A DNA stretch of 64,000 bases from Epiperipatus broadwayi (taxonomy: Eukaryota > Onychophora > Udeonychophora > Euonychophora > Peripatidae). The stretch is taken from NCBI GenBank assembly GCA_028023455.1, contig JAQFVV010000030.1, positions 5,722,501 through 5,786,500 on the forward strand. The letters run 5' to 3'. The notes under the pieces were generated by a model, which was given only the letters and a program-made list of their open reading frames with translations, did not search any database and was not told the DNA's origin. The position numbers and the translations under genes are program-made. Positions 36,112-45,899 of this stretch are shown one piece after another (positions within the stretch are counted from its first letter, which is position 1; every line of letters begins with the position of its first letter).

Positions 36112-36170
36112 ATCCAATATCCCCAGACTAGTTTCTGGCTTGTGGCCTTCATCAGTAAGGAGCCTTGGAT
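36112..36170 (-). ncRNA. Candidate type I hammerhead ribozyme (HHR-1, best copy)
   Basis: On the minus strand: distal stem I ATCCAA/TTGGAT (36170-36165, 36117-36112), proximal stem I TCCTTA/TGGGGA with two G-T pairs. Box CTGATGA (36155-36149). A-A mismatch, stem II GGC/GCC around CACAA. Box GAAA (36135-36132). Stem III AC/GT within the palindrome ACTAGT. Cleavage is predicted after the C of GTC. All core boxes are intact. Confidence 0.7.
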
Positions 36171-37315
36171 CTGAGAGCACTGCACCTAGATCTTAGGATC
36201 TAATGCAACCCTCCAGCAGCCGCCTTTTATCTCTACTTAACTATAAAACTAAAAATCCTCTAATTATGTGCTCAGGCTACCATATGATAATCTTTTATTT
36301 GAATGCCTGCAACTGCAGATCACTTTCATGTTAAGGAAGGTTGTATTAATTGGAAGAAGAACTATTTTATATTAAATAAGTCATTGTTGATATTTTGTGA
36401 AATTAGAAAAAAAAGGTGAAGTGACACTTGATTTAAAAGGTGGATATTAACCTTACTACAAAGGGATAAATATTGGAGCAAGGGTATAGTGGAATTCTTT
36501 ATAAATAAGACGTGGAAGAATAATATTGTGGAGATTGATGATATATCAATTAGAGTGGCAAAATTAGTTATTCATAATAATGGAAGATATTTAAATGTAG
36601 ATAATTCAAGTTTATGTCCTACAAGTTCTCATTGTGATGAATAAGTGGAGAATTTTTATAAGGATACAAAATTCTTTAGGTCAGACCAAACAACATTTTA
36701 AAATTGTTATAGAAGACTTTAATGATAAAATTGGTAAATGATTGAAAGAGGAAAATGCAATGGGTAAATTTGGTTACAGTGATAGTCTTGTGGAGTTTAC
36801 AAAAAAAAAAGATAAACTGTATATTATGAATTTCACATGATCACCATCACTTATACTAGCACCTAAGTATTAAACAAGGCAAAACTCTCCAAACAGTTAA
36901 GAACTATAAGGCACGTAAAAAGATCATTGTGCAAAATGAATATATAATAAACCAAATATCTATCAGTAGTCAAATTAGCAAATGGGTATTCTCAGCAGAA
37001 TAACTATGATTATGATGCACACACATCAAAGTGTACTCGGTTTAATTAATTTCATTCAATATATTTAAACTCTGATTTAGTATTTTATATTACATATGTG
37101 GCCATGTATATATGCGTGTATACTCTGTATATACTTTAAAAAGTCAAGATCTTACATGTTTATTAATGTTTTTATGAATGCCATTTTATTTCAATTTGAT
37201 CTCCTTATGCTTATACTGTCTTACCAATATATACAATAAGATTTGAAAATGATCTTTTCATTTGATTGAAACTCCTCTCTCGCAATATTGTCTTTTCAGT
37301 TTTTAAAAACTTATT

Positions 37316-37640
37316 ATTTAATGACTTTGGGTATTCTAGCATCATATTTTCAATGGTATGGATGGCTAAAGAGTTTGAGGTTGGAGTAGATTGAAACCTA
37401 TCCATTAAAGTATAAAGATTTGCTATCTTAGTATAAACTGGGCAGTGATTATATATGTGTGTGGGAGATGATAATCTGAATCAACTGATGAATGCTGGTT
37501 CAGCATGAAATACGCACATTGGTGATTATATATCTTTTTTATATGTATCAGTCATGTGTATCAGTATATGAGATAGTGTGAATAGTTGAAGGTTTCTTGA
37601 AAGTCTGAGTTCAAATCCTTTATATTGATTTTAGTTTGTT
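37316..37640 (+). mobile_element. HHR-4 element copy
   Basis: From TCTAGCATCATATTTTCAAT through GAGTTTGAGGTTGG to the ribozyme and the GAGTTCAAATCCTTTATATT box B-like stretch. The same order of blocks is seen at 39179-39510. Confidence 0.65.
37471..37529 (+). ncRNA. Candidate hammerhead ribozyme (HHR-4b)
   Basis: Distal stem I ATAATC/GATTAT (37471-37476, 37524-37529), proximal stem I ATCAA/TTGGT. Box CTGATGA (37485-37491). Stem II ATGCTG/CAGCAT around GTT, with a proper A-T closing pair. Box GAAA (37507-37510). Stem III is weakened (ATACGCAC instead of ATACGTAT). Confidence 0.6.
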
Positions 37641-37889
37641 AAAACAAGAATGAAGACATCTGATAGCCTCACTATAAAATTCCAATAGAAAATTTAAAAT
37701 CTTGCCATTTTTAAACTTTATTCATATATTTAAAATTAAATATATATAATTATAGTATAAAATGTATTTGTATCATTTGATAAATAAACTATATTTCAAG
37801 ATACCTTTCAAAATTTGAAGAATAATATGAATTTGAAAGTACAGGTTTTTTTCCTTATTTGTTCAATTAAATCTGCTTTTTTTTCTTTT

Positions 37890-38720
37890 GATTTATTTAT
37901 ATCATTTTTAATTATTATTAGTTCATTGCAAGATGAAGATCTCTCTCCAACTTTCAACTTTATTGATGATAAATAACTACTCATTTCCACATCATTCCAA
38001 TAAATTTTTTTATCCATCCACCTCACATGCGATCTTTTTCTAAGCCTGTTGTAATTTTTTAGGATGCAATTTAAATTTTCAATTGTTGTTCTATATGTCC
38101 AGCCCCAATCTGTTTTAGACTGTTAATTTTTTCAGTGATGTATTATCTTTGTTTTTGCATTATGCTTTTGATTTTTTTTTGTTACTCCCAACTATATCTC
38201 CCCATATTTTTCTCTGAGGACTGAAGTTTCTGTAAAGCCTCATTATTAAAAATCCAGAATCTCAGATCCATAAATAAACATTGATAAGACACACTATTAA
38301 AAATCCTTCTTTTCAAGGACATAGGGATTTTTTTTAAATACTATATTATGGCTACCAAAAAAAAAATCTGCCCAAATTTAGATTTATGATTAATTTCATA
38401 CATTAGGTTTATCTCCATATTAATAATCTGATCAAAATATTTTTGTTAGCTTTTTGTAATTTATTATTATTTTAATTTTTTTTTAAAGACAGTGAATATT
38501 ACTTTAATGATTTTCTTGTTTTCATCTGATAACTTGTGGATCATTTCCTGAAGATCTAAAATAATGCTTTCAAAAACAATCGCATCATCTTCAAAATTTA
38601 CATCCTGCATGGTTGAACGAAGTAGCAGAATAGGAACCCCTTGAGCTCTCAGAGTTCGTGGCTTACAGTTCAATTCATTTCTTTTGGAGCTCGAACATTG
38701 AACTTCTAATATACAAATCA
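37890..38720 (-). pseudogene. LINE C-terminal remnant, antisense
   Basis: Shares with 25415 and 32445 the antisense block TTAGTTCATTGCAAGATGAA...CTCTCTCCAACTTTC, and the CCACCTCACATGCGATCTTT block. RT pieces on the minus strand up to about 38600 (DVNFEDDAIVFE resembles the F-DD RT box with changes). Broken by many stops. Confidence 0.55.
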
Positions 38721-38819
38721 TTTAATTATATACATTCACTTTTTATATTACTTAACCTGCATTTAGTTTTATTGCTTTAGCTTTTTACTTTACTTTACAA
38801 AATACATATAAGCTAAGTT

Positions 38820-39510
38820 GTTATTGTTTATATATGTGGAGATGATAATCTGGACCAACTGACGAGTGCTGGTTTAGCACAAAATACGTATATTGGTGAT
38901 TGTTTATCTTTTCGACATGTGTGTGATCAAGTGTATTAGTGGTATGAGATAGCATGGATGGTTGAAGATCAGGGGAAAGTCTGAGTTCAAACTCCCTATA
39001 TATTACATATATAAATGTAGGTATGAAAAAACCTGTACTGTAGGGGAAAAAAATCAAGTTCTGTAAGGTCTGCCCATCCCTCGTATATGTATGTAAATGG
39101 ATTATATCCTGTACATGAGGGGTCAGAGTGACTTGTGGTCAACATGGGTAGGATGAGAAGGTTGGCACTAAGGTAGGCTTTGAGCATTCCATCATCAGAT
39201 TTTCTATGAAATGGATGGCTGAAGAGTTATAGGGTGGAGTGGTTTGAAGCCTGTCCATTAAAGTATAAAGATTGGCTATCTTAATATAAGCTGAGCTTTG
39301 ATTGTATATATGTGTGATGATAATCTGGACCAACTGACAAGTGCTGGTTTAGCACAAAATACATAATGGTGATTATTTATTTTTTCAACATGGGTGTGTT
39401 CAAGTGTATCAGCAGTATGAGATAGCATGGATGGTTGAGGGTTGTGTGAAAGTCTGATTCAAACCCCTATATATTACACATAGTACAGGTATAAAAAAGT
39501 CTGTACTGTA
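38820..39510 (+). mobile_element. HHR-4 tandem dimer, 475-bp period
   Basis: Two ribozyme regions, at 38859 and 39334, lie 475 bp apart in the same orientation, with the same blocks after each (box B-like AGTTCAAACTCCC, then TATATTACA). Between them runs one full internal region. A tandem dimer is the product expected from rolling, self-cleaving or PLE-type copies. Confidence 0.65.
38845..38903 (+). ncRNA. Hammerhead-like fold with mutated core (HHR-4c)
   Basis: Stem I ATAATC/GATTGT and ACCAA/TTGGT, box CTGACGA (38859-38865), stem II GTGCT/AGCAC with a G-C closing pair, stem III in the palindrome ATACGTAT. The second box reads AAAA instead of GAAA, so G12 is lost and cleavage is unlikely. 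Confidence 0.6.
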
Positions 39511-40468
39511 GAAAAAAATTCATATTTCAAAATACATTTAATAAAATCCCTATCAATGTTAAACTTTTTAGTATCAACATGTCATCTTATCACTGTTATT
39601 GCATATGATAAGTAGTTTTCGGAATTTGATAATATTCTTAGAATTTAATAATATGCTTATAAAATCAAATATCTTTTCATATATACAGCTGCAAAATAAA
39701 AAAGCTAAATTATAATTGCTGGACTGTTTAATAACTTCTTTAAATATTGAATGCTTAAAAATATGAATTATGCACTAAATATCTAACTACTCTAAAATAT
39801 TTTTTACCATTTTAATTCTCATGACTAAAAACACTGGAAATGATTTTGGCACATGTAGTGATGTAAAAAAAAATATTTAAAAAATAATTATAAATGCTAT
39901 CTAAAGGGAAAGGATAAAAGATTCCTTTTTAAAATAATAATATCAATGCTTTCATTCAACGATCAAAGAAAGAGCTAATTGATAAAAAGTGAAATGTAAG
40001 GATTTATTATTGAATTTATTGCATTAAGAGCATTAAATAAATGCATAAAAATATTATATTTATCAGCAAAATAATTTATTTAGCAATCAAAATGATAGAA
40101 AATAAATAGGTCTTATTTAATACTTCACTCTGATAAAAAATTAAATATATATATTATTGATAAGTGTATTACATAAACACAGGAAAGAAATCAGAATTGT
40201 TATTAATTATGTAGTCATTAGATTTTGTTTTAAATAACCTTATCTAAGCACTAGTTTATTATAGAAAGAAAAGATTCAAAACTATCATTTTATTTATTCG
40301 GAAAATGATGACTTTTTAATAGAAAATTACAAACAAAATAAAAAACTCTTTGTAAATTTGCAGTAAAAGGGAAGGAATGTAAAAATAGCTTTTCTAAAAT
40401 AAAAAAAACTATCTTTGAATTATATGAATTAAAGAGAGAGAGAGAGAAAATGTGATTGTTATTTTTTT

Positions 40469-40789
40469 GGTATTTGAGTACTAAAAACACAGAGCATGTA
40501 TTAAACCTTTATGTACCTGTTCACATTGGTATCAATCCACCACTTGTAATGTGACCAAAATAATGTGTACATGGATCTTTCTTGTGCAAAAAACAAAACA
40601 AAACATGTACACAGGTCTTTCTTGCGGCAAAAAACAAAACGTTTACATGGATCTTTCTTGTGCAAAAAAAAAAATTTAGGATTATTTTTTTTAATATGAC
40701 ATCATCATGATGTCACACATTCATTGTGGATGTGAAAAGATTCTATTTCCCCTATCCCCCCTATGTTGCAGGTTTAGTACTCAAGTACC
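40469..40789. mobile_element. Small TIR element with 8-bp target duplication
   Basis: GGTATTTGAGTACTAAA at the left pairs with TTTAGTACTCAAGTACC at the right. ATTTTTTT occurs at 40461-40468 and 40790-40797; an 8-bp duplication would fit the hAT superfamily, but the T run makes it weak evidence. The inside holds three copies of a 37-40 bp repeat (see next entry). No reading frame. Confidence 0.6.
40562..40675 (+). repeat. Three tandem copies with TTACATGGATCTTTCTTGTG
   Basis: GTACATGGATCTTTCTTGTG, GTACACAGGTCTTTCTTGCG and TTACATGGATCTTTCTTGTG each follow within 36-40 bp, separated by A-rich AAAACAAAAC spacers. Confidence 0.85.
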
Positions 40790-41339
40790 ATTTTTTTTAA
40801 TAAAATAAAACTCAATTTAAATTTTTTAAAAAACCCAAACTATCTATGGGGTGCTTAACTTTATTTTTATGCTTTTATTTAATATATTTGTTGCCATAAA
40901 TTCATAATAAATTCATTTATTTAAATATTTATTGCCATAAATTTTGTAACAAATGTGTGCATTCTTTTTCTTTATATTTGTTAAATAAATCAAATTACTT
41001 TTAATATTAAATATTGTTTCCAATATAATACAGTTACTGACATAAATTTAGTAATAAATACTTACATTTTCTTTCTTATCAATTGGTTTTTTTTTTAAAC
41101 ATTAAGTAGTATTATGTGCCTCCATTTGATGTAAAGACTGTATGCTATCCTAGCATTCAATGATTTGCTATTCTATTTGGATAATTGTTATATATATTAA
41201 AAAAATTATATTTTAAAAAGTAGAATGAGCTTATTTTAGCCCCCCCCCCACTTTTTTTAAAGAGAGGAAACAAAAAAGAAAAAGTATTTTTAAAATAAAA
41301 CTACTTTATTTATATATGTATATATTTGTATATGTATGT

Positions 41340-41470
41340 GTGTATATATATTAATATATATGTATGGATAGGTATTAATTGTATGTGTTTAAATATTGTA
41401 GTTCTGATGATGACTGCTGGACAGTCGAAACTGTAGGCAAGAGGAGATAAAATAAATCATATATTTAAAG
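41340..41470 (+). repeat. PLE-type end with hammerhead-like hairpin
   Basis: CTGATGA (41404-41410), T, GACTG-CTGGA-CAGTC hairpin, then GAAAC (41427). Same design as at 2248. Stem I can form only by weak G-T pairs. Preceded by TA/TG simple sequence, followed by AATAAA. Confidence 0.5.
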
Positions 41471-41591
41471 TGCATTGGGAAGTGTAAATTGTGGAGTATA
41501 TGGTATTTTATATTATTTTAAAAATAACTATGCAATAATGTCTTTAAAAACTAAAAAAAAAAAAACAAGCACAGATATTAAATTTCAAAGT

Positions 41592-41597
41592 TTTATT
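41592..41597 (-). terminator. Polyadenylation signal AATAAA
   Basis: AATAAA on the minus strand, 19 bp after the TAA of the cysteine-rich exon. Confidence 0.55.
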
Positions 41598-41615
41598 TTT
41601 CTAAAAAAATAGATA

Positions 41616-41902
41616 TTATCCTAATTTTGCCACATATTCAAGTAAAGATTCACAGAAGGTTTCTGTAGTGTATGTATCACTGATGACATCACAGGCTCTT
41701 GAGGTAATGTCTAAAGCATATTCACAGCCATTATAATAAGTATCAAAATTTCCCGGTAAGCCTGCATAAGAAAGAAGATGGAGTCCAGCCGCCAAGATTT
41801 TGCAAATACCTTCTACTGGCATCTCAACTATCTTGTCACACCTTTTAATTAGGGGGGTACTAATTGTAATACAGCCATTTGTAAAGGTGGATTTCACTTC
41901 AT
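41616..41902 (-). CDS. Cysteine-rich terminal exon, unidentified secreted-type protein
   Basis: After TTATTTTTAACAG the minus strand reads (x)AT then EVKSTFTNGCITIST, KRCDKIVEMPVEGICKILAA, FDTYYNGCEYALDITSRACD and ETFCESLLEYVAKLG, TAA at 41618-41616. Six cysteines in 95 residues with spacings of 11-29, and a polyadenylation signal 20 bp on, suggest the last exon of a small disulphide-rich protein. I do not recognise the family. The upstream exons, with any signal peptide, were not found; the open frame upstream of the acceptor is AT-rich intron. Confidence 0.6.
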
Positions 41903-42280
41903 CTGTTAAAAATAAATTGAACCATGAATCAATAAAAAAAAATATTACATAAATATGTATTGCACTGTATAATTGCAAAATTATATAATAAATAATCAAT
42001 ATTAACATATTTATATTGCTTTTTAAAAGCAAGTTGGTACAGAAAAGTACTTATTAAAATTGAATAGTTATAATGTTTACTGAAAAGCTTTTTATCCCTA
42101 TAAGAAACTACTAAGTAGAATTGCTTTCTACTTTTAGAATGTTTAGATTTAACAATATTTTTATTATAATATACTTAAGTTTTTTTTAATAAATATTATC
42201 TAGAATAAGTTCCAAAATAAACAGAAATAAATAATTATGAGTAATTAGAAGTGTGTATAAAAATAAATGATTTTGGGATT

Positions 42281-43024
42281 GTTGACTTACGCCCAATGTG
42301 GCTGCTTGATGGCATTGTTGCTTGTAAAAATAATGAAATGTAATGTTACCGGCCCGATAATTTTTTGCTTTCTATTCTCTGACAATTTTTCAAAGTATTT
42401 AAAAAAAATTTACGAACAATTATTATTTTCTAAATTACATTTTTTAATTACATTATACATTTCAGCATGTAGTGCTGGCATGCAGGGAGGGGCATCCAGT
42501 GGTTTTGCCGATCCTTTGGATCGGTCAATGCATGCACTAGTCTGAGAAAAGCAAGATTATATTTTCAAAAACAACATACAATGACAGCCATTTTATTACT
42601 CTGGTAGCTGTTCTCCTGCAACCGTGCCTTTTTGTGTAAAGTGAAATGGTTCTGGGACCTACCCTTTTGCAATTGTTTTCATCTTCCAAGATGTGTAGGG
42701 AAATGCAGTGATGAGATTATTATTAGTAGTATGTAATAGTACATCAGGTAAGGTGTAAATTCGTTACTTCGAATGCATGTAAAAACACCTATGGCCAGTT
42801 GGTTTCCATACACTCTCACATCCTATGGTAGTGATCTGTGAAGTGTGAGCTATTTCCATAGTGATGCGAAGCACAGTGTGCAATGCCATCTAGACCTGCT
42901 AATAGCTAATATGAATAGAACTGTTCTATAGGCTGTAAGTTGGGTCATGTAAATGGCATATTTCTGTGCTTTTGTACAGAAACAATGCCACCAAGTAGTC
43001 ACACTGGGCATAAGTCACAACGAC
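42281..43024. mobile_element. Non-autonomous element with about 40-bp imperfect terminal inverted repeats
   Basis: GTTGACTTACGCCCAATGTG and GGCTGCTTGATGGCATTGTT at the left match, inverted, AACAATGCCACCAAGTAGTC and ACACTGGGCATAAGTCACAA at the right. The inside is richer in GC than the flanks and has a GCCGATCC/GGATCGGT hairpin at about 42508-42530. No transposase frame and no clear target duplication, so the superfamily is open. Confidence 0.6.
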
Positions 43025-43550
43025 CTGATTTTGTTTATTTTCCTTTACATCATAAAATATTTGTATAAAAATTTTTCTTGATCAGCTGATATAATTTTTG
43101 AAAAAAAAATACAATCATGTCCTCAACAAAGCTTCTTATTCCTAAAATTAACACTATTCTTAACAAAACCATATTAATTAAAAAATCATTGAAAATAAAT
43201 AAATAAAATAAGAGATAGGTAATATTTTTATATTATATTTTTACATACGGAGAGATTAAGACTATTTAATTTGACAAATGTTTGGATTTGATTGATTTAA
43301 TTATCATCTCTTCTTCAAATTCAAAATACTTTCACTGTTTTAAATATATATATATTTTTTTTACCAATGGTTATTATTTCTTGAATGGCAGTTATAAGGC
43401 AACTTTCAAAAGTTTTGAAATATATTTATGTATTCGCATTCTAATTATTTATCTATTCATGTCTTCCAAAAAAGCATCAACATAAAAAACTTCTCAATCC
43501 AAGGAAAAAAATTCTAAAAATTTAGAGGAAAAAACAACAACAACAACATT

Positions 43551-44370
43551 ACATGATCACTATCTTATACAAGCACATAATTGTTTATAAACAAAGCAAA
43601 ACTCTCCATACAGTATTGCCACCCTGTACCAACCAGAGTAATCAATGAATGCCAGAAGGCTTGTGCATAAAATCCCTATCTAATGCCTACTCAGATTCAA
43701 TATCCCCAGACTAGTTTCTGGCTTGTGGCCATCGTCAGTGATGAGCTTTGGATCTGAGAGCACTGCACCTAGATCTTAGGATCTAATGCAACCCTCCAGC
43801 ACCCACCTTTTATCTCTACTTAACTACAAAGCTATGAGAATGAAATTGAAAACACAAAAAATATTTTCAATCTAAGCTCAATAGCTTATATAGTCATATG
43901 GGTCTGAACTCAGTTCAGCATCCATACATTTTGGTGTCTTTGGCTCTTTAACAACCATAGCCACCACTATCCTATTAGGCAGGATTGGTGTTAAACCATT
44001 AAGCATCACATGATCGCTATCTTATACTAGCACATAATTGTTTATAAACAAAGCAAAACTCTCCATACAGTATTGCCATCCTGTGTCAACCAGAGTAATC
44101 AATGAATGCCAGAAGGCTTGTGCATAAGATTCCTATCTAATGCCTACTCGGATTCAATATCCCCAGACTAGTTTCTGGCTTGTGGCCATCGTCAGTGAGG
44201 AGCTTTGGATCTGAGAGCACTGATGATGGCCACAAGCCAGAAACTAGTCTGGGGATATTGGATGAGTAGGCAGTAGATAGGGATTTTATACACAAACCTT
44301 CTGGTATTCATTGATTACTCTGGTTGGCACAGGGTGGCAATACTGTATGCAAAGTTTTGCTTTGTTTATA
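43551..44370. mobile_element. HHR-1 tandem plus inverted element with 12-bp target duplication
   Basis: AACAACAACATT at 43539-43550 and 44371-44382. A first antisense unit repeats after 457 bp (AAAGCAAAACTCTCC blocks at 43593 and 44050); the second unit is cut short at about 44220, where an inverted copy begins and runs back to the same outer end (TTTGCTTTGTTTATAAAC). Ribozyme regions lie at about 43770-43700 and 44205-44150 on the minus strand and at 44222 on the plus strand. Confidence 0.9.
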
Positions 44371-45029
44371 AACAACAACATTATTAAAACTCAGGTTGTT
44401 AGATTTGAATCCATCTTCAGAAATTTAGAGTCCATAATAGATGATTCCACTATTTTTTTTTAATATTAAATCAAATAAAAAAAAGCACCTCTTAAAAGTT
44501 TGGTTTTTTTTTTTTCAAACAATAATAATATTAATACTAAAATGCATTTGTCTACTAATACTGGCCGAACCTTTTAGCTATAACAAAATTATTAAACCTC
44601 AATTATTACAAGAACATGAATAATAATGGGCAGCACTGATGGCTACTATGCATTGGACTCTCAGTCTGCGCATTTCGGCAGAGATTATTTTTTTACATAG
44701 ATGCGCATTTTCCAAAAAATGGACGTTATAATGAATTTGCATAAATTTACAAGCATTTCTCAATTGGTAATGAGCTACAATTATGGGACTTAGATTTCCC
44801 GAAAGTGCTCAGATGATTAATTAGAATTAATTACTACACTATATAGTTTCATTACATGTGCGTAAAGCACAGTTATAGAGTTATTGACATTTACATATAA
44901 TGCAAAACACAATTCTCTGGTTCTGATAAACCAATGTCATTAATAAAATACAATATTTATAAAGAAATTATATTGCCAACTTTAACAAAATTAAAATATC
45001 AAATTGATATAATACATTCAACTTGCCAG

Positions 45030-45111
45030 GAGACCAAAACATCAATCTTCTTCAATTCATTCACTTGGTGGACTTTTATGTTCAACACATACTGATATTG
45101 GAGAATATAAG
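45030..45111 (+). CDS. Possible host exon, 5' part, cut by the Gypsy insertion
   Basis: After CATTCAACTTGCCAG the frame (x)GA then DQNINLLQFIHLVDFYVQHI and LILENIS leads into the target duplication TATAAG; leaving out the insert, it continues at 49525. The insert plus one duplication is 4413 bp, a multiple of three. About 60 open codons in AT-rich DNA are suggestive, not proof. No family was recognised. Confidence 0.3.
45106..45111. repeat. Target duplication of the Gypsy element (left), TATAAG
   Basis: TATAAG at 45106-45111 and again at 49519-49524. With six bases the 5' LTR ends exactly before the primer-binding TGG. Confidence 0.85.
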
Positions 45112-45307
45112 TGTAGTGTATTCGTGGTGACGTCACAGTTACTGCAGAATGAATATTATCGCAAACTGCGAGACTACAGAGGGAAGCCATGTCAGGACGA
45201 TGATTATGCTTCCCTAGTATTTATAAGCATTATGTATAGTAATAGTAATAAATGATTAACTAGTAAAGTGTTGTTTGTGTTTATTGTATTCATGATACAC
45301 AACACTT
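45112..45307 (+). repeat. 5' LTR of the Gypsy element (196 bp)
   Basis: Starts TGTAGTGTATTC and ends GATACACAACACTT; AGTGT/ACACT form a short inverted end. Contains a palindromic CRE-type TGACGTCA (45128-45135), a TTTATAAG TATA-like box (about 45219-45226) and AATAAA (45247-45252). Confidence 0.95.
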
Positions 45308-45325
45308 TGGCGACGAGGATGGGAT
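45308..45325 (+). promoter_or_regulatory. Primer-binding site
   Basis: TGGCGACGAGGATGGGAT directly follows the LTR and starts with TGG, the complement of a tRNA CCA end. The same TGGCGACGAGG start is widespread among animal Gypsy elements. I did not assign the tRNA. Confidence 0.8.
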
Positions 45326-45426
45326 GCGGCTAGCTGCATTATTTTCTTTACCTTGGGATTACGGCAAGAAACTACAGAAATACCTTTTCTTCGCGAAGAC
45401 GTTCAACAAGGCATTAATGCTCAAGG

Positions 45427-45840
45427 ATGGCAACTGTCGGGAAGTTATCTGCATTCGACGTCGAGTTCCCACAACTATGGGATACGTATGCATCGCAAGT
45501 CGAATTTTATTGTCTGGCGAATGATATTACAAGTGAAGACAAGAAACGAGCTACTTTGTTGGCAGCCTGCGGACTACAAACGCTATCGATATTGCGGTCC
45601 TTGATAGCCCCAGCTCAGCCGTTAGAAAGGTCATATGACGAGCTCACCACTGTGTTAAAACAATACTTCAATCCAAGGCCCTCTATAATCTATCAGCGCT
45701 ACCAGTTTTGCCGTCGTGAACAAAAAGAGGGAGAGACTATTAGTGTTTTTCTCGCGGAACTGAGACGTCTCGCGGAAGGATGTGATTTTGGCACGACACT
45801 CGTCGAGCGCCTCCGTGATCTCAGTTTGTTTGTGGACTGA
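45427..45840 (+). pseudogene. Gag (capsid part), ends in a frameshift
   Basis: 138 codons from MATVGKLSAFDVEFPQLWDT. Capsid features: QVEFYCLANDI near residue 24, YDELTTVLKQYFNPRPS around 68-84, and ETISVFLAELRRLAEGCDF around 101-119. The frame ends with a premature TGA at 45838. The expected continuation, including the zinc knuckles, lies in another frame and leads into the next entry, so gag is disrupted, probably by a small indel near 45815-45835. Confidence 0.85.
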
Positions 45841-45899
45841 GAGATGAAAGTGTACAGCGCCGACTGCTCACCAAAGAAACATTAACCCTAGATGCCGCA

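Larger units (their letters stand above)
34801..36897. repeat. Compound rearrangement: direct duplication plus 640-bp inverted repeat
   Basis: 34801-35083 (flank plus first part of the HHR-1 element) recurs directly at 35968-36248. 35222-35860 recurs inverted at 36250-36897. The inverted arms include the LINE endonuclease piece, which is therefore readable on both strands, and the element's own end. The event happened after the HHR-1 insertion, since it copies the element junction. Confidence 0.8.

Noticed and set aside
45815-45840. Programmed frameshift between gag and pol
   Set aside because: The frame change falls inside the capsid, before the zinc knuckles, and not at the usual gag-pol border, so a mutation is more likely.
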